From Amia ocellicauda (taxonomy: Eukaryota > Chordata > Actinopteri > Amiiformes > Amiidae), in contig NC_089853.1 of assembly GCF_036373705.1 (NCBI RefSeq), forward strand, positions 1,962,001 to 2,026,000: a stretch of 64,000 bases of DNA, in the 5' to 3' direction. Shown here in pieces: positions 58,473 to 64,000 of the stretch. The notes beneath the pieces were generated by a model that saw only the letters and a program-made list of their open reading frames with translations, was not told the DNA's origin and did no database searches. Position 1 is the stretch's first letter, and every line of letters starts with the position of its first letter. The position numbers and the translations under genes are program-made.

Positions 58473-61400
58473 ATGGAGCAGAGTTTGGTATGGCTGGCCA
58501 CGCTTTATGAAATTACCTTTTTTTTAAACATGCATGATGAAAAATCTTTTACCACAGAGGTTCAACTTGTTCACTTATTTATTTTTCTCCAACCATTTAA
58601 GTTAAACCACGTATTAAAGTACAGCACTTGGTACCTGTGGCGTTTTGCTTTTATCTAGTATCATGTTTTGTTCCTTTATTTCATTATTTAAATGCATCAG
58701 TTTTTTACACAAAATGTCAAAATGAATTCTTCTAAATCTTAGCATGCAGCACAGTGTCACTGTACTATAGGACTGACTACAGCTGCTGTATCTGTGACAG
58801 GAGAAGGAATTTGCTACACGCAGTCCCAACAATGTTTGCCTTTGTTTCTGTGGAAGAGGACTGTTTGAGCTTTGTATATACCAGTGATACTTTATGTTTA
58901 GCACACAACACATTATTCAGCATTTATTTTTCCCAGTAAAGGTCTTAGGAATTGAATAATGCCACCGAAAACCCACTCAACACTGAATAGAAGAGGAGTC
59001 TGAATTCTTCTTTCGTTGGCAGTGAAATAACAAAGCAGAATGTGTTGCTATTGTCTGTACTCTGTGTGCATGTGTAGGATTAAGCTGCAGTCTTAAGGAG
59101 ACAGGCCTGTGTTTTTTTTGTTCTGTTTTCTTCGCTCAAGATATTCTAAACAATAATTTTCCTAAAATGTTTGCATAGACCCATTTAATTAATGACAACA
59201 AAAACATGTCCTAATTGCTACAGTAGAGTAATAGCACAATTCAGGGAACTGATCTTTTTAGAAAGTTAAAAAACCACCCACCAAACAAACAAACCTGCCA
59301 ATCTTTAGTCTAGTGGGATATGTATTATACAGGTTGTCTCAATCTGCAATTAATAACTTTTTATTCCTAGACATTTTGGGGATTGCGTTTGAAAGCTATT
59401 TCAAAGAAATGACTTGTATCTAGTGTCAGTAGTGCCTAAATATGCAATTATAATAATTCCTCTGAAACAGGCACAGTAAATTCTAATGTGTATCAAATCA
59501 GCATGAATTACAATGCATTGAGGTCAGTGAATTAGAAATGCAATGTAATATTTGTATGAATGAAAAGGCAATATACTTCCCAATTATCTTACTTACAGTA
59601 CTGCACAGATACGTCAAAGGGAACTTGAGGCGATTCTTTAAAAAATGAAGAGTACATCCATGTTCAATGTTCTTAGTATGGACCACTGTCCTTTAAACAG
59701 AATATTGGATGTATTATATAGTTTTCCAAAGTGAAAAAGACTTTATCGTGTTGGACCCTTGAATGTTTTATATATGACTGTCTTTGTATTTCCAGGGGGT
59801 TTCCATGCTGATTGGAATATGTGTTTTTGTTCTCACCGTGCTCTACATGCTCTTTCAATCAGTGAGTTTGAAAAATACAAATAAAGGAAAGAAATCCCTC
59901 ATCACATTGCAAGATCCCACTGCAAAATACTCTTTGCCTTTAATAGAGAAAGAGGTAAGATTTTGTTTAATGAATATAACTTGAATTTCATATGAGAAGA
60001 TATTTCTTTATCCTGGCAGTGAAACAGTCAGATGCATCCATTTATATGTTTTGACTTTGAAAATAACTCAATATAGTCTGTAATGTCTGCATACATATAA
60101 TAACAAAATATACAAAACGTTGTGAAACTAATATCAGGTTCTTTGATCTCTTTGCAGGAAATTAATCATGACACCAAGAGGTTCAGATTTGGCCTCCCAT
60201 CCTCAGATCATGTATTAGGCCTCCCTATAGGTAATATTCATAAACAAGTCAACCCAAACTGACAGATTTAACAACTGAGGGGTTTGAATATATGAGTATT
60301 AAAACAGTGGCAGGAAAAGACTTTAACTGCATAACATACATAATGAAGTGCTATATATGTCATAAGCTTTGCTTTCGAGGCCTATATAATAAGCAGAGTT
60401 AGCGCACTGTAATAGTTTATAATGGCAATAAATGACAATAGTGTCCATGCCATTCTCTTTATTTAATCGATTTGCATTGTGTAAGTACTGACAACCACAA
60501 ATATCAATACATTCATGTTTCAGTTTAATATCAATGTTTTTCTCAAGGGATACAACAGGAATACTCTGCACTAACTACCTGTTTGTTATTCAGGACAACA
60601 TGTGTATCTGTCTGCTAAAGTGAATGGAAATCTGGTAATCCGTGCCTACACTCCCGTTTCCAGTGATGAACACAAAGGTTTTGTTGATCTTGTTATAAAG
60701 GTATCATTTCTATATAATCTGTTTTTGTTCCTTACAAAAGCTCTATGGCAGGAAGTAGGTATCTAACAGTCTGTTCAGACCGATCAGCTGCACGTGATTT
60801 AATCTGTTTCACAAAGGAATAGAAGACTTGAAAAAAACAACTTCCCCTTAGATCTGTTAATGCAGTTTCTCAAGACGATAAAGTCAATTCTATGTGTTCA
60901 TCCAGGTGTACTACAAAAACACTCACAAAAATTACCCTGAAGGAGGAAAGATGTCCCAGTATCTGGACAACATGAAAATCGGAGATGCAATAGATTTTAG
61001 AGGACCCAATGGACTACTAGTGTATCAAGAGAAAGGTGAGTGTGTATAAGTCAGGATAAATTATCCTGATAGGTATAATGGCAATTTTATGTATTAATTT
61101 GTGGGAAAAAATATTTGTAAAAATAATAATAATCGACTGTATTAAAAATTCTGTATGTTAGCAATATATTGAATACTTAAGATCCTTGATTAGTGTTAAA
61201 CTATGGAGATTTGGTCATTCACAGCAAATAATGAGAAATATTGCAGAATGGGATATTTAATTGTTTAATTATGCCAGAATCAAATGCTGAACCTTTGGAA
61301 GGAAAGAGTCATTTATGTCCAGCAGGTGGCGCTGTTTCATTAGAGATGGAACATATCAAAAGTATTTTACTTTTGTGGTCAGTTTCTACCTTTCTTTGGA

Positions 61401-62520
61401 AATATTTAGGTTAATCGTCCATATATAATAGGTTTATGTGGACCATTGTACTGCATACTAATAACCAATCTTAATTTGTCATGTGTTGCTTTAAGGAAAA
61501 TTTGAAATCCGTCCAGACAAGAAGTCAGCAGCTAAGATCAAACACATTAAGCATCTTGGAATGATAGCAGGAGGAACAGGTAAAAACATTCATAATATCT
61601 CATAAAATATATGGTGTAGTAGATAGAATGGATTTTTAAAAATAATTCACATAACTTTCAGAAATTACAAATTCAAACAGTTTAAGGACACTTCAAATAC
61701 CCATTTTAAAACCCCAGAGTAACAACAGAGTAACCAGGATGTTTTAAAAAGTAGATGATCATTATTTAGTAATGTGGTTTGATGCTCCTGTTCGTGCAGC
61801 TGAAAGTATTTTCCATGCAGGCATTACTCCGATGCTCCAGCTGATTCGCCATATAACAGCAGACCCCAAGGACAACACAAAGTGCTACCTCATCTTTGCT
61901 AATCAGGTTTGTAAACACGATTATGAAAAACAATGATCATATATGGAAATTATATACTTTTTATATATAATACAATGGCAATATGTAGAATGGCCATCAA
62001 AGCCACTACTTTGTGTGCTTTGTGTGTCTGTGTCAGATTAGAAGAAGTGAAAGTCTGTGATACGCCACAGAACAGATTCAGCATTTGCAAACCGGTCAAA
62101 CCAGGTCCTTGACATCTTTCTTAGCTCTTAGGGAAGTGGAAACCAAACGTAAGATGTATATGTTTTTTCCTCTATGAACTGTTTTTCACACCCCTCCCAT
62201 TCCATCTCCTGGTTTGATCACATTGCACCCTTAAAGACTGTGAATTGTGGGTGTAAGAGAGACCTAGTGGTCATGCATTTTATTAGTGTGGAACTAGGGA
62301 GAGCGATTCATAGTTTTGCTACATAATCAGATATGAAGTAATGAATGAATGCAGGCCGCAGTGTGGAGCAGTGGTTAGGGCTCTGGACTCTGGATGAGGG
62401 TCGTGGACACTCCTGTTATATCCTTGAGCAAGGTACTGTACCTACATTGCTCCAGCAAAAACACAGCTGTAGAAATGTGTCATTGTATGTAAAAAGGGTG
62501 TCTGCTAAGAAATGGTAGTA

Positions 62521-62557
<37 letters not shown>

Positions 62558-63416
62558 AGCAGGATATCATTAACAAAAGCCAAATGGTGAGAACTAAGTC
62601 TCTCATGTGTCCAGACTGAGAAGGATATCCTCTTACGGAGGGAGCTGGAAGACGTGGCCAACTGTCACCCTGGTCAGTTTGAGCTGTGGTATTCGCTGGA
62701 CATGGCCCCTCAAGGTAAGAGTCGCAGCCCTGGCTACACCAGGCCACGGTTACCTGGTATTTGCACAACAGTTCAAACACTACTGTGTGAAAGCACAGAA
62801 AAACTGGCATTATTTTGAAAAATATGTTTTCTGATCACAGAGAATGCATTCTTTATTCTAATCATAATGCAATCATACAGCAGACTAGTCACTGGCAGAA
62901 CGGGCGCTCCAAGGTCACCGGGGGTGTGATAGCCTGCCCATGCTCATTTGTTTATTTTAGTACATATTGTGCTGGAGAAAAAGCATTTTAAAGCAACCCG
63001 TTTTATTTTTTCACTACCGTGTTCACAGCTTACAGTTTCCTCTCTCTTCTGTTTACATTTGCATGACAGTTTTCAGACTGACTGTCATTGTGTAATTTGC
63101 AAAATAAGCAAGACTGAATTTAGACCCATAATTTCCATACAGCTGTGAAAAAAAGTGGGTTCTACAGCCAATATAATATTTTGTGTGTTTAAAGATCTGA
63201 AAACCCCAAACATGGTGACTAGAATGTGTGTTTTCTCTTACAGATTGGAAGTACAGCACTGGGTTCATTAACAGTGACATGATTAAGGATCACTTGCCCC
63301 CTCCTACCAGTGATGTTCTCATTGTTATGTGTGGCCCTCCACCCATGATTCAAAATGCATGTCAACCAAATCTGACCAAACTGGGGTACAAGACTGAGGC
63401 CATGTTTGTGTACTGA
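58473..63416 (+). CDS. CYB5R2: NADH-cytochrome b5 reductase 2, membrane-anchored
   Basis: Flavoprotein that moves electrons from NADH through FAD to cytochrome b5 for lipid desaturation and related reductions. Exons: 58473-58487, 59796-59954, 60158-60230, 60594-60700, 60906-61035, 61496-61579, 61821-61906, 62615-62714, 63244-63416 (TGA). Total 927 nt, 308 aa. Residues about 6-25 are a hydrophobic anchor ([15 protein letters not shown]). FAD motif RAYTPVSS (R99-S106), then [12 protein letters not shown] motif GGTGITPMLQ (G187 onward) and CGPPPM (281-286). All junctions are GT-AG and in frame. The human CYB5R2 protein I know is shorter (276 aa) and lacks this anchor, while CYB5R3 has one. I call CYB5R2 on text similarity and the OVCH2 neighbour. 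The first exon codes only 5 residues and is the least certain. Confidence 0.94.
61319..61334 (+). promoter_or_regulatory. CTCF-like site in CYB5R2 intron
   Basis: CCAGCAGGTGGCGCTG matches the CTCF core consensus (CCASYAGRKGGCRS-like) at all core positions by eye. It stands alone in the intron between exons 5 and 6. Confidence 0.5.
62352..62557 (+). mobile_element. tRNA-derived SINE with L2-like tail
   Basis: Begins GGCCGCAGTGTGGAGCAGTGG with a tRNA-like head (A-box-like GTGGTTAGGGCTCTGGACTC; the B-box region GTCGTGGACACTCC is degraded). A middle block follows (CCTTGAGCAAGGTACTGTAC), then GTAAAAAGGGTGTCTGCTAAG and a (TAA)n run at 62521-62555. Located in CYB5R2 intron 7, just before exon 8. 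Confidence 0.82.
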
Positions 63417-63870
63417 TTCTCATACACACCCTACTGCCAGTAGACTTAGCGCCTACTATGTACCCAGATTTGAAAGTATAAAAATGCAATATCCAATGGA
63501 CTTTTGTGTTGTTTCATTATTAATGTTTCATGGTCTTAAAATGCCTGCATACATCTGCGTCTACACAAGCACACATCAAATTAATTGCGTGGAAGATTTG
63601 TTTTTAAGTGTGTCAACTCTATTTGAATAATGAGTTACTCTGAAGTCATGTGTGCGTATTTCATTTATTGGTTACATCTTTTATAGATTAAGACAATATG
63701 TGAATTTTAATATCCAGATAAACATACTTACATTGTCTGAATGTGTATGAGAACGTTCATACTCCATTGTTCATAACTCTTGGGCATGCATTTCAACAAC
63801 ATTTTAGATTAAGACAACAAATAAACCAATCTCGGCATTGGAGGCATTGGAAATAAATTTGCAAATAAAA
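63417..63870 (+). other. CYB5R2 3' UTR (probable)
   Basis: Follows the TGA. AATAAA signals occur at 63820, 63852 and 63864. No competing gene. Confidence 0.65.
63820..63869 (+). terminator. Poly(A) signals, CYB5R2
   Basis: Three AATAAA hexamers (63820-63825, 63852-63857, 63864-63869) about 400-450 bp after the stop codon. Confidence 0.6.
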
Positions 63871-64000
63871 TGTTTACATTTTCCCTTAACTGTCTCCCCT
63901 TTCCATCTAGACACCAATTAAAAATATATTAGTGATTAACATTATGTATATAACAATTGTTTAACTAAAACTGTAGAATATTTAACTTCTAATTAATTAT

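Overview
This window is vertebrate nuclear DNA, most probably from a ray-finned fish. It has GT-AG introns of 0.1-8 kb, AATAAA poly(A) signals, CpG islands and a mixture of Tc1/mariner, hAT, L2, CR1 and tRNA-SINE repeats. The repeat mix and the long form of ovochymase (two proteases plus CUB domains) would suit a non-teleost or early-branching fish such as a gar, bowfin, sturgeon or tarpon-like lineage. The species cannot be fixed from the sequence alone.

Layout. Bases 1-18,900 are gene-poor repeat territory: a CR1 fragment with an ORF1 esterase domain, an internally deleted Tc1 element with ~110-bp inverted repeats, a tandem duplication, an interrupted L2 element, a broken hAT transposase gene split across ~4.5 kb, a Tc1-like element present in three near-identical copies in the window (two here), and a second, deleted Tc1 family. 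A CpG island at about 19.0-19.6 kb starts the FAR1 gene (19.2-36.1 kb CDS/UTR, 3' UTR to about 38.95 kb), which encodes peroxisomal fatty acyl-CoA reductase 1 (518 aa by my splice model). Bases 39-44.8 kb are intergenic, with a Tc1 remnant and a second CR1 fragment (reverse transcriptase). OVCH2 (ovochymase-2/oviductin-like, 44.9-56.4 kb, 872 aa model) follows: signal peptide, trypsin-like protease 1, CUB1, CUB2, protease 2. Apparent remains of a third CUB domain lie beyond its stop codon. CYB5R2 (58.47-63.42 kb, 308 aa), a membrane-anchored NADH-cytochrome b5 reductase, closes the window. All three genes read on the + strand.

The exon models were built by hand. Every junction listed is GT-AG and keeps the reading frame, and the totals are whole codons (1557, 2619 and 927 nt including stops).

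The genes are neighbours but not an operon: FAR1 makes fatty alcohols for ether lipids, OVCH2 is an egg-coat/oviduct-type secreted protease, and CYB5R2 passes electrons from NADH to cytochrome b5. The most interesting sequence-level observations are: (i) a pair of 172-bp, same-phase, homologous FAR1 exons that look mutually exclusive, where both double inclusion and double skipping give an early stop; (ii) decaying third-CUB exons after OVCH2; (iii) two foldback elements sharing TGGCAAGC-type ends, TA target sites and internal arrays of GATATC-centred palindromes.
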